DNA of 64,000 nt from Apis mellifera (Eukaryota > Arthropoda > Insecta > Hymenoptera > Apidae): the NCBI RefSeq assembly GCF_003254395.2, contig NC_037644.1, forward strand, positions 4,163,501-4,227,500. The letters run 5' to 3'. The position numbers were made by a program, and so were the translations under genes. How positions within the stretch are numbered: position 1 is the stretch's first letter; every line of letters begins with the position of its first letter. Below are positions 13,265 through 25,162 of this stretch, one piece after another. The notes below the pieces were generated by a model. That model was given only the letters and a program-made list of their open reading frames with translations. It was not told the origin of the DNA and did no database searches.

Positions 13265-16200
13265 TATAAGAATAATATTTTTTAATATTCTGAGATAATC
13301 AATTCTGAAATTTTTGCTTAAATAATTTGCTTTCGTACGCTTAATTGTTAATCAATTTTAAATATATTTAATATTTATTTCTTTTATTCTATATTTTTCA
13401 TATATAAAGTAATATTGTGTATCTATATGTTTAAATCTCTTACATGATTCTAGATTTTTTACCAAAACAATTGCCTGATTATTATAATAAATCGGCATTA
13501 ATAAATTTTGAAAACAATTTTGAATTCTGCAAGAATTGGTCTCAACCATATTACTTTTTTCGTTACCGAACACAAGACTATAAATTCCGCCTCAATTGAG
13601 GTAGCAACCGTTGATTATTTACATGACAGCCACGCTATAGAATCATTATTTAAATGACAAATCCAGTGGTGCTCTTTCTAGTATTTATGTTATCTATATC
13701 AATCAAAATCATAATGTGCAATTAAAATTGAATCTTGTGATGCTTAATCACTAAACTATTTATCGTTTCTTTTCATTATTTAAATATTCGTTTAATTTCA
13801 TCAGATTTTTGCTTGGTTTTTTCGCAAATTAACTGACGCTTACAATGAATGCTAGATCAGATTTTATAATCATTAAAAACATTAATGAACCAATAATTTC
13901 TCTATAATGATTCAACATTTTTTTTTTTTGCTTAATCTTAGTGAATTTAAAATTAAGATTAGCAGACACTACAATCAAAAAACAATATGATTAAATTTAA
14001 TTAAATACTTAATACTTTTTTTGCATAAATCTTTTGAAATTTCAGAGAATTTTTTATTTCTTTTTATTTATATTCCAACAAAATATTCAGTCTCAGAATA
14101 TTTTATTTTGAAACATTCAATTGAGATTTGAAAGTAAATCATTTATTTTTGAACGATTATTACAATTCACCAATAATTTTATTATCATCAATATATAATA
14201 ATACTATATGCATAATTATATTTATAATGAAATCAAGTAAAATATAACATTAGATATCAATTTTAGATTGTCAAATCATATTTACATATAAATTCACTGA
14301 TTTTTTTATTTCATTGTCTTAATATTTTTTTAGTCCATACAAGTTTTTTTATACCAAACAAACATGATCATCTACTTCTAATCAATTGATGGCTCCATAT
14401 AAATAGTCTCTTTTAAATCACTATACAGAAACACAATCTTCATGTACAAATCGTATCATTTTTATCTCTTCATATATTATACAGCGATAGATAATACCAA
14501 TCTAACAATATCATATTTCACGATCGGAAAGAATGTTCCTTTGTAATCAATATTATTCTTTTGTGCATATCCTCTTACAATAAATTTAGCTTTGTATTTA
14601 CAAATCCGTTTTATTTTTTCTTTTTTTGAAAATCCAACGATTTGAAATAATGTTAACATTATTTGATTTTGAAACTATTATCAAGAAATTTAAATTCTTC
14701 ATTGATTGCTTCTATTTATTTAAATTTTCTATTTCTAATACTTTTTGGATTGTTTGTGACTTGTAAGCAGCAAGAAATATTTCAATTATTTCAGAATGAA
14801 CTTCTATTGACATTCGAACATCTTGCATGAAACAAATAAGAATCTCATTGAATCGAGAATTTTTCCTTTTTTGTTCAATAACGATATCGATTCATCTTTT
14901 TCGATTTCACTATTCACCAGCTATTTATTTTATTCGTTTAAATTTCTCATTGAAACATCTCTATGAATGTAATATTTCTTCGCAACATCGAATAACGATC
15001 GAATAACCGATATTTTCTTCGCTGTAATTTATTATCAAATATTTTTTTGAATTTATTTCTCACTTGTTTTTTTGATCTTTTGGTATATAAACAAAAATTT
15101 CTGAAAATTCGTAATTACGCTACAAATGCTTTTCGCAATATTATTTTTCATATGGCATGATTGATGCTTTTAAAATTTCCATAATTGTCTGTATAATAAC
15201 TATCATTGAGCCCATAAATACAATGATATAGTTTCTTTATATGCAATATAGATTTCGCTGATTCAATAATTATTTTATTCTCTTTCTCGATAAATTCGTT
15301 TTGTTCTGCTTATGTTGTTGTCTCAATGTTTTTCAAAAGTAAAAAATTTTTGATCATTCTATCATAAAATTCTTTATCACAATTAATTCTCATTGTCTCA
15401 GTCTTTTTACGTTATGTCTGTTCGGTTCAACATAAAATTGTTTCAAATAATTGAAAATTTTTCTTTTCTCTTTTAAGAAATAAACTTAGCAATACTTTGT
15501 ATAATTGTTCTTTAATAGTAAGAAATAATATAATCTTCTAATAAATATTGACTTCATTTTAACATAGATTTTAGCATAGATTGGCATAAAACTTCTACAT
15601 ATTTGGAAGTTGTTTTTAAAAAAAATATTCGATGTTGCTTGATATACACACATCAATCTTTAAATCTTATATTCGAATTATTATCAATGTTGTATATAAT
15701 ATATAATATAATAATGCAATGTTTTTAAAATTTACGTGTCTTAATCTTTGCCATTATTCTGATGTAATTCATTTATTTCTGCCGGTGTGAAATTTAATTT
15801 ATATATCAAGTTTACGTAATTAATTTATTATAAAAATATATATTTTATCTATCATTTTAAAAAATAATTCTCTATTTTTTTCAGAAATATATTCAATCAA
15901 CATATTCTTCTTTAATTATATATAATACTCCATTGATTATATAACACGCATATATTCCATCAATATCAATATTTATCAATATCAAAGTCACTTTTAATAG
16001 TATATTACCTTCGTCCACACAAACTATATATATATTTTCTATATATATTTTTATATTTTTGAACCATTCTTTCCTGAAAAACATGTGTTCTGTACTATCT
16101 AAGTTGACAAACTATGTGTCTTCATCTTTCATTTGTGAAACATCCATTTATGTTAAATTATATTAAATAATTCAATAAAAATCATAATATTTAATTTTTT

Positions 16201-16957
16201 TTTTCGTTCTTTTGGGCTATCTTTTTTCACGTGTCTTTTTCAATACTCAATCACGAGCCCAATGTCTGAGTTTTCTATAGAAATGACATATTTTATTTCT
16301 TTTTATGTTTACATCAGAATTACAAAAATAATGAGAATTATGGAAAACACAAGAATCACGGCAAATATAATTCTTTCGATATTTTTTTGCAGACTTCTTT
16401 CGTCCTTTCATAGAATATTTGTACATCTTTAATAGTATTTCTTTGTTTATTAAGTGATCCATCTTTCGCTCAGTACAACAATACAAACTGCGCGAACATT
16501 ATTATATTTTAAACTTGATAGAATTTTTGCGATGACAAAATCTTTTCTTTTTTCATATCTTTAAATTGTTGCCAGCGAAACAATTTTTGAAATGTAGTAT
16601 GTGATGGATTCTTTTAGATTCATTTTTGCAGATTTGATCTAAGATTATTTACATTGATTACTTTTTTCAGCATATATTATACGCAATCTTGCCCACATCA
16701 ATACAGTAATAGAACATCTGATAAATGTTTTAGTTCATCTAACTCAAAACCGTTCATCAGAGAAGCTCGAACTTCAGTATCCTTTTAAATCCATAATCGA
16801 ATATTTACTATTTCATTTTTGGATGAGAACCATCGATATATATTTTTAATTTATTCTTCATTATATAAATTTCCATTTACGTTTTCCATTCCGTTTCTAT
16901 AACTGATAGTTTTGTCCATTTTGTCCATTGAAGATAATACAGTTTTGCTTCAGCCAT
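13265..16957 (-). pseudogene. copia gag-pol polyprotein pseudogene
   Basis: Candidate start at the ATG at 16,957 (MAEAKLYYLQW; the following FNGQN resembles a copia gag opening). A gag zinc knuckle is degenerate at about 16,250-16,285 (ICHFYRKLRHWARD; one Cys is replaced by Tyr). The integrase core end is at about 15,243-15,310 (QNEFIEKENKIIIESAKSIL). RT has its N-terminal block at 14,477-14,659 (FIVRGYAQKNNIDYKGTF), DLKETIYMEP near 14,400, and catalytic YIDD at 14,184-14,195. RNase H spans about 13,265-13,690, with TVATSIEAEFIVL, then PIYYNNQAIVL and KHIDTQYYFI. At least a dozen stops and shifts interrupt it. Protease was not convincingly located (somewhere near 15.9-16.1 kb). Confidence 0.9.
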
Positions 16958-17098
16958 TTTTATTTTATCTTTAATTTTTAATTTTAACGAGCACAAAACA
17001 TATCTTTACATTAAATCGCGAAACTTCACTTCAGCAGTCCGCTTTTTATTATTTTTTTATCAGTATCAAATCATTCACGACACGATAACGGAACACAC

Positions 17099-17110
17099 GG
17101 GCCTATAACC
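17099..17110 (-). other. Primer-binding site for minus-strand synthesis (tRNA-iMet fragment type)
   Basis: On the minus strand the 12 bases GGTTATAGGCCC abut the 5' LTR. Drosophila copia uses GGTTATGGGCCC, complementary to an internal part of initiator tRNA-Met; this site differs by one base. It fixes element orientation and the LTR edge. Confidence 0.75.
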
Positions 17111-17525
17111 TATTATGGAATGATTTTAATTAATAATAATAAAGATAATAATTAATAATAAAGAAACAACAAGAAAGAATATATTTAATAAAGATTTATT
17201 ATATTATTATATTTAATAAAAAAAATAAAAAATAAATATAAACTATGTTATATATATATATAAATATGAATCGTACCATTGTTGCACTGCGCTCAAAAGC
17301 GCAAAACAGCGGTTCAAAAAAGGAGAAAAGACAGAACAATCAAAACAGCGATTGCATTCAATGATATCCAATTCACATGTAAATATATAAGAAATGAATC
17401 GCATCTTTATATATAGAAACTCCATAATTATATATATGAAAATATATAAAATATATAATATATAAATATATAAATATATAAAAAAATATATATTTGCAAG
17501 ATTACATCGATAGAAAATAAATAAT
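17111..17525 (-). repeat. copia element 5' LTR
   Basis: Aligns with 12,845-13,255 through shared blocks: the left edge (TTATGGAATGATTTTAATTA against a diverged counterpart), the run ATATTTAATAAAG, a GC-containing block with AAAAGGAGAAAAGACAGAA (17,318-17,336), and ATCCAATTCACATGTAAAT. The left edge is fixed by the adjoining primer site; the right edge is approximate. Confidence 0.85.
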
Positions 17526-18665
17526 AATAGTTTTTTCATATCAAAAAAACTGCAAAATTTGAATTGCAGCAAATGAACGATATGATTTAATATATTGAAA
17601 CAACATTAAATCAGATCAATTCTGTTCGAACATATTTCGGTTCTGAAAAATTAAAAATTGATCATATATTTTGATGGTGAAAATTAAAATTTATTCAAAC
17701 AATAAAGTTAATTAGTTTAAATGATATTATTAATCTTTAATGGATATACATATCTTTGATGTGAGATTGCAATTTTATTGCATTATATAAATATAGATGA
17801 AATTTTGCTGATTAATGAATAAAATTGATAAAATTAAAATGTATTCAAACATGATGTGATTTATGTTATATGTGGAAAAGATTTTATAAAAAATATATCT
17901 TCATATAGAAATATTAAGTATAATACTTTTTACGTAAATAAAATACGATCTAGTTATATAGTCACAATGTTATCGATAAATATTAACGTCTGATAAGGGT
18001 TAATTATTTTTTATAGCTGCTATAAATAATATTTAAAACATTTTGGCAAGGATTTCGGATTATAATTTTACACGAAATTCTAATTGATTAATCATTTCTC
18101 CAATAATCCAGATCAATTATCTCATATTTATAAGATTAAAATACAATATTGGATAAAATTGTGAGCTTATTACTTTTATAATTTTGTGCAATAAATAATT
18201 AAAATTACTAAAAACAAAAATTTGCAAATATTTATCATATAATAAATCTTTTTTTGTTTATACTCTTAAATTATAATTATTTTTAAATTAGAATTATTTT
18301 TATGATTAAAAAAAATAAATAGTAAATATTCAAAAATAATATACCTTCAAATTTAATGAATTCGAAATATATACGTGATATTTATTTTTTATATTTTTCT
18401 ATTAAAATTTAAAATTATGAAAAATAGATTACATAATGAATATTTACAATTTTTTTTATCTTTATTATTTATTCAAATAATTAGATAATAATAGATTAAA
18501 ATAATCAAGAATTATTGAGTTATTTATTGATCAAAATAATTATAAACATATGATAATATTTATGAACCATTTTTTAGAATTCTAACTAGAATTCCTAAAT
18601 AGAGATAAATTACAAAAGATTTTATAAATTAAATTACAAAAGAAATCAATGTACAAAAAATCCAT
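17526..18665. other. AT-rich non-coding stretch
   Basis: No gene or repeat boundary seen. Confidence 0.7.
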
Positions 18666-18669
18666 ACTT

Positions 18670-18980
18670 ATTTGTAATTCTCATTTAACGTGAATCAAGT
18701 TCTTACATTGTCGAACATTCGTGACAGAATGGATCAAATCTACGAAACGAAGTGAACAAAAACCGTGGTTACGATTCGCGTACTAATTTATTTGTAGAGG
18801 GAAACTACATATTTACTCTATGACCAATGGCTACCACCGTTCAATCCCCGAACTTCCATTTGCGCTCGATGGAGCGCGTGATGCATCGTGTTTGACAGCA
18901 TCGCGCTTACTAACTAACAGGGACAATTCGATCCTGTGTCCTAGAAACCGCGACTGAAACTGCTAGAGGAAAAATTAAAA
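18670..18980. promoter_or_regulatory. CpG-containing GC island, candidate promoter, exon or conserved element
   Basis: The most GC-rich 300 bases of the left half, with CpG dinucleotides concentrated at 18,745-18,780 and 18,855-18,955. No long open frame spans it, so a promoter, 5' exon or conserved non-coding element is the likeliest reading. I cannot identify a TATA box, initiator or splice pattern with confidence in such AT-rich surroundings. Confidence 0.4.
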
Positions 18981-18984
18981 TAGG

Positions 18985-21900
18985 AACAAATCGATAAAAC
19001 ACTATTTTTTCATGCTACTAGCCCGATTTTATTATGGAATATAAATTGGTATATTATAATATCATGGTAAGAAACTTATAATTAAAACGAAAAGTAGTAA
19101 TCTTAATTTTGTAATGCAGAAAATTAAATAAAAAATAAAAATAATTTATATGCATTTGTATATATTCGTGGAATACTTTTAAAAATTTAAAATAGAGATC
19201 AAAACAAATACAAAAGTTAATTATAAACGATTTAAAATTAATAAAGTAAGAAAAATCAAATGAAATGATAATTATATGATGAGAATAGAATTCTATTTTT
19301 ATTTTATTTAATCAATCATTATTACGTAAATTGAAATTTTATAAAATGAGAAATAAGTCATAATTAATTTTTATAAATCATATTTTTATGTTTGTTTTGG
19401 CTTTTAGAATTGATCCTCGAAAAGATATCCCACAAATATATTAATACTTTGTACATAAATTATTTTTTATTTAAATTTCGAATATTTCTATATATTATTA
19501 TAAATATATTAAGATCCACATTTTTTAATTAATATAATATATAATATTCTGTATATAATTTATGAAAATTAAATTTATTTGTCTTTAATTTATAATTTAA
19601 CTTAATATTGTTCAAATCATCTTTATATTTTTTTAAGCTTACGATCGTAAATCTCTACTATTTATATTTATATTTGTTTAATTTATTTGTAACATTTTTA
19701 CAAATTATCTTAATTGCCAATAGAAACATAAAAATCATTAAACGAATCTTGACATTATTTTCTGTTCAATAGCAATAGACGTATCATAACCTAATCTTTA
19801 GAATTAAAGACTTTATGTACTGAATGAATGAAAACATAAATAATACTTTATTAAAAATAAAGTAATCTGTTTTGTAGAAAAAAAATATAGGTATATTTTC
19901 AGACTTTTTCATTGAACTTTCCCTAGTAGAAGAAGAATCTGACTTGAGACGAAATGCGACACCATAAAATAACAGACAAGATTCAGACTTTATATAATTT
20001 TTCCCAGTTCATTATTATAGAACGAATAAACAAGAATTCACAGATTCAAGACAAAATATTACAGATTTTCAATTTGAATTTTGTATGAATATTCGAATTT
20101 TATATATATCTTCAATACAACATTATTTTTAAATTGATTTAAATAAATATTATCTTGTATTGATAAATAAATAATTTTATTATTTGCTAAATAATTGGTT
20201 CCATAAACTTTGTGAAAACTTAACAAATACTCAATAATACTTAATAATTAATTTAATAATAATTGAGTTTATATTTAGATTCAAATTTATTTTAATTGTG
20301 TAATACAGTATTAATTTATTACAATTGTTCATATTGAAAAAAATGTTATATGAAAATTTTCTTTTTTTTCAAATCAAAAAGAAAACTATTTTGGTTTCTC
20401 AAAAGATCTTGGCTACCGATCGAGAAGAAGAATAAGAGAAAGAAAAACAAATTATATTTATATTTATATCCCATTTATAATTTATTAAAAATCTTTGTTA
20501 AACATATTTCTCTTATCAGATGTCAAATATGATGTTAAATATGGAAATAGAAAAACATCAATTTGTAAGTAAAAGCATTTGGTATACAAATGTGACAAAT
20601 ACTATTATTTTAGACACACTTCGAATAGAAATAATTTTATAATGAGTATTGGTTTAGGTTAGAATTTAAAAGCGTCTCGCGTAAAGAATTAGTCTATAAA
20701 TATCACAATTAATTATTAGACTTAACTATTTAAACTAGTAGTCATTTCACAATGATATTTCTATATATCGAAAATAGTTATTAATATATATTATTATAAT
20801 ATATATATATATATATATTATAATATCTATATAAGCAAAATTTAATGTATAATATTAAAAATTTTTCATGAAGCTAAAATTTTATATTTAATATTTTTTT
20901 TCATTTCTTTTTCTTTTCATATCGATCGATCGCCTGAATTTTTGAAAATTTTAATTACTATTTTTATTGATAGTTAAATCAACATATCATTTTAATGAGA
21001 TATAAATAAGTGATCAATGCGTGAACAACATAGGAGCAGTTCACAGATCCCTGTGATGCGTCGTGCAGATATAGTTAAATACTTTGTATACAAATGCTTT
21101 ATAATTTAACAAATATGTTATATACATAATGTTTCATGTACAATATAATTAAAAATATTTGAATATTCTTTAAAACGAAATAATTTTTCTGAAAATTGAA
21201 TTAGTTTATTAGAAAAAATTGTAAAATATTACGAATTGTGAAAAAATAATAAAGTTCATAGTATGATGCCTAACGTATGATGCCATCATGAATTTTTATG
21301 ATTTTGTAAAAGCTTTTTATATATTATAAATCAATTTTTTAATGTAACTTTCTTATATAATTATAATCTTCAGAAAAAAAATTCGAATTGTATATTATAT
21401 TTTTACTTTACTTATTTCAATATGAAATTTGAATATCTTTTTATGTAAGTACAACATATTGTAAAGAATTGTTATATTAATAGAATATCAATAGAACTTT
21501 CAAAAAAATTGCATTAAAAAAAAATAATCTTCTTTTATTATAAAAAATTACAATTAACAAATATGATTATAAAAAATAAACGAAGAAAATGTTAATAATA
21601 ATCGATTAAATTAATCAAATCATCAAATTAATTTTAATATTTATAATAATTTCAATAATTTTAATTTTGTTTTTCAATGTACAAAATATATTGGATTCAT
21701 TGAGTAATATTTTTAACAATATTTTTTTTAATAAAAGTATTATACAATAAATACATATAAATGTAAATATAAATTTTATATAAAAAATTATAGTAATTCA
21801 TCAATTTAATATTTGAATTTATAGATAATAATTTAATAAACGAAAAATACAAATTAAAATTTTTCTCATAAAAAATTAATTATTAAATAAAATTATTAAA

Positions 21901-23245
21901 TAAATAATTTAATTTTTTCATATCTGTGCAACTTACTCTATACTTTATATTATATTCATTTTTCATAAAATTTGTAGAAGGAAATATTAATTATGGTTAA
22001 TTATATTTTATATTATTAAAGAATATAATATTATTAAAAAATATACACATACTATATAAATATATATATATATATAAATTCAATTGTTTATAACTTTTGC
22101 CTTCTATAATTAATATTTTAAAAGTGTCTCATAAATATATCAATATTGTATATATATTTATTTTAAGTGTTTACACATGATTATTTTGATAAGTATTTGA
22201 AATACAAAAAAATATTTTAATTGAAAGTTATATAATATTGAGAAGATATATCATAATGATAAAAGTTAAAATAATGTTAAAAAATATCCTATAAAGAACA
22301 TAATTATAATTTTTAGATGAAATTCTATATTTTTTATTTTTATAATTTATAATATTAAGGCATACTCAAAATATATTAAATAAAAGTATACTTTATAAAT
22401 TGTTGTTAAATTAGAAAATTGTTCGATCAGATTTTATATATCATAGTAGTTCTAGAAAGGTTTGATTATGTATTTTAATCGATATATAGAATTACAATTA
22501 TAGAATTATAAGAAAAAAAAAATATGTGTTTTCAAAGAGTTGATATATCCCCATATAGTATAAGAAATTTATTAAATTCTTATAATTCATTAATTGTAAG
22601 AATAGTTCGACGAAAAAGAAAGAATCATATTAATATTTATAGGAATATTTATACGATAGTATTTATATGATCTACTAATTAGTGACTCTTCATGCATTAA
22701 TATTATTATTACATATATATATTTCAATTCGTGAAATATTGAATATAAAAAAATTAAAAAGATTTTTTTAAGAATTAATATATAATATTTCAATATAATT
22801 CTTAATAGAATAATATCATTTGTTATCATATTTCTCAATTTGATGTTTTAATCCTTATTATAAAATTTCAAAATGTCAAAATTATAAAAAATTATTGTAA
22901 AATGATAATATACTCAAAATCATCGATCCATAAATAACACTTCTTTATTTATATAGCCAACGAGAAAACTTTTAAACTTTTAAATTTTAAATTTAGTTAT
23001 AACTTTTCTTTAAGAAAGTTCTAGAAAGTTTTTATAAGCAATCTATTATTAGAATGTTAGATTTCTTTTTGTTTCTCTTCTTTTCTATTGTTTTTAGTTA
23101 TTTTTAATTATATATTTTCTTTTTTAAATTTTTTTATTCTCATTATTAATCTTTACATTTTAACTGTTCTTAAAAATATTAATTGTAGTATATTTTTTTA
23201 ATCCTATATTTGATTTTTTTTTTTTTAATTATTTAAAGTTCTTTG
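18985..23245. other. AT-rich non-coding stretch
   Basis: No supportable gene. Includes a short palindromic AT tract at about 20,792-20,826 and a small GC-richer patch near 21,015-21,070. The open frames at 20,350-20,532 and 22,590-22,838 are Lys/Ile/Tyr-rich by-products of composition. Confidence 0.65.
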
Positions 23246-23247
23246 TA

Positions 23248-23277
23248 TTGGGTTGGCAACTAAGTAATTGCGGATTT
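23248..23277 (+). repeat. mariner copy 2, terminal inverted repeat (3' end of element)
   Basis: Begins TTGGGTTGGC and matches the reverse complement of 24,500-24,529 and both ends of copy 1 over 30 bases. Confidence 0.97.
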
Positions 23278-23321
23278 TTTTTAGAAAATCAAAGACAATT
23301 TTTTCATGGAATTAAATAACT

Positions 23322-24348
23322 TCATTTTGTAATATGTTGCCCATTTTGATCAATGACCTTTTGCCATCTTTCAGGCAGCATTATAATCCCACGTTCATAA
23401 AACTTCTGGTTTTTATTAGCAAAAAACTGAATCAGGTACGATTTGATATCATCATCATTATTGAAATTTTTACCATTCAAGGAGTTTTGTAAAGATCGAA
23501 ACAAAAAATAATCAGATGGTGCAAGGTCAGGACTATATGGTGGATGTGGCAAAACATCCCAACCAAGCTGCAATAATTTTTACCGAGTGACCAAAGATGT
23601 GTGTGGCCTTGCATTGTGATGGAATACAACACCTTTTCGATTTTCGATCAATTCGGGCCGCTTGTCTTCAACTGCATTGTTTAATTTCGTTAGTTGTTCA
23701 ATGTAGACAACAGAATTGATCATTCGGTTAGGTGGTAAGAGTTCAAAATAAACAATTCTTTTGTAATCCTACCAAACTGATAACAAAACCTTCTTTTGAT
23801 GAATATCAGCTTTTGATTTTGTTTGAGCTGGTTCACGTGGCCTGCTCCACGATCTTTTCCGCTTGATATTGTTGTAAACAACCCATTTTTCATCGCCAGT
23901 TATCAGTCGTTTTGAAAATGGATCATTTTTATTACGTTTCTTTAGCAAATCGCAGCTGTTAATGCGTTACGTTAAATGCTTTTCTTTCAGTTCGTGAGGA
24001 ACCCATGTATCGAGTTTTTGAACATAGCCAAGTTGTTTTAAGTGGTTTTCAATGCATGTATGTGATACATGAAGCTTCTGTGCAATCTCATGCAAGAGTT
24101 GTACTATGACGATCCGAAACGATTATTGCTTTGATTAGATCATCATCAACTTCAACTGGACGACCAAAGCGTTTTTCGTCTTTGAAAAATCACCAGAACG
24201 AAATTTGTCAAACCAATTTTGACACTGCCGTTCTTTTAAGGCTTCGTCGCCATACAGCACATAACTTTTTGTGAGTTTGCGATGCGTTTTTCCCTTTGCG
24301 AAAATAAAAAAGCAAAATATGACGATAATGTTCCTTTTGATTTTCCAT
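23322..24348 (-). pseudogene. mariner transposase pseudogene (copy 2)
   Basis: Start ATG at 24,348 and stop TGA at 23,322-23,324 on the minus strand. It opens with the same MENQKEHYRH and carries the same 2-base loss after CAV as copy 1. Private lesions: a 4-base loss in the segment after SGDFS (about 24,190), a 4-base gain near 24,090, a Gln-to-stop change near 23,970, a Trp-to-stop change near 23,770, and a further stop near 23,580. A 3-base loss turns the HHDNARPH block into HHNARPH, removing the second catalytic Asp. The C-terminal part from LGWDVLPHPPYSPDL to the stop is open and close to family consensus. Confidence 0.95.
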
Positions 24349-24499
24349 TTTTCAACGCACGCCAAACGAAAACTACGCAACCGATCAAAAAACTTTTTTT
24401 ACTGATTGACAGCTGAATTGCCAACTATTAAATAACAAAATGTGTTTTACATTTGGACTCCAGCAAACCTAAAAATTCAACTGAAGCCATCTATGAGTG

Positions 24500-24529
24500 A
24501 AATCCGCAATTACTTAGTTGCCAACCCAA
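24500..24529 (-). repeat. mariner copy 2, terminal inverted repeat (5' end of element)
   Basis: Perfect inverted match to 23,248-23,277, followed by TA. Confidence 0.97.
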
Positions 24530-24729
24530 TATAATATATTATATGTCTATATATTTAAAGAAACATTTTTTTAATTTTAAAATATAATACTAATTATAAA
24601 TATTTTTTTACTAAAGATAATGTTATAAAATATTCAATAAAAGCATAGTGTATGTTAATAAGAATTAATAATGTTAAGAAAATATAAAAGTTTTTATTGC
24701 GAATATATTTCTATCTTGATTATCATTTT

Positions 24730-24970
24730 TCACACATTAACAAGCATAAGAGACGAATAGATAATGCTTATGCATCAAAGTCAATGTTGTTTCAATACTC
24801 ATCTCGTAACTTCAGTCCATCCTTCCAAAGTACAAACTTAATTGAGTTTATTAATTATTGATCAGGTATAACAAGATTACTTCGCTTGCATGCTTCGAGG
24901 GATACTGAGCTATTAACTGTCGCTATATAACTAGTAGCACGTTTCTAAATTAGGCATTAACTTAAGATAT
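24730..24970. other. Weak GC-elevated island
   Basis: Composition is less AT-biased than the surroundings, with scattered CpG, but I see no open frame or recognisable motif. It may be a conserved non-coding or exonic fragment. Confidence 0.25.
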
Positions 24971-25106
24971 TCATTTAGTATTATTATAAAATTACTTTAT
25001 TATTAAACAGCAGCTGTTTGGATGGACACAGAATTATGAAATTAATAAAAATAATAAAAATTATTGAAAAATATTATATATTAATTTTTTATTAGATTTT
25101 GTGAAA

Positions 25107-25110
<4 letters not shown>

Positions 25111-25158
<48 letters not shown>
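25111..25158. repeat. (AT)n microsatellite, 24 units
   Basis: Pure AT dinucleotide run. Confidence 0.95.

Positions 25159-25159
<1 letters not shown>

Positions 25160-25162
<3 letters not shown>

Larger units (their letters stand above)
12845..17525 (-). mobile_element. Degenerate Ty1/copia-type LTR retrotransposon
   Basis: A 4.7-kb element read right to left. Two related direct repeats of about 410 bases (17,111-17,525 and about 12,845-13,255) are the 5' and 3' LTRs. A primer-binding site lies directly inside the 5' LTR. Between them the polyprotein order gag, (protease), integrase, reverse transcriptase, RNase H is seen, which is the copia order (integrase before RT). Multiple stops and frameshifts make it non-functional. 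The LTRs have diverged by many substitutions and indels, so the insertion is old. Outer ends are approximate, because the TG/CA termini and target duplication have decayed. Confidence 0.92.
23248..24529 (-). mobile_element. mariner element copy 2, full length but inactive
   Basis: A 1,282-bp mariner of the same family as 11,151-12,426, in the opposite orientation. It is bounded by perfect 30-bp ITRs and TA duplications (23,246-23,247 and 24,530-24,531). Separate target sites and unrelated flanks show an independent insertion. It retains both ends but has no usable transposase. Confidence 0.97.
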
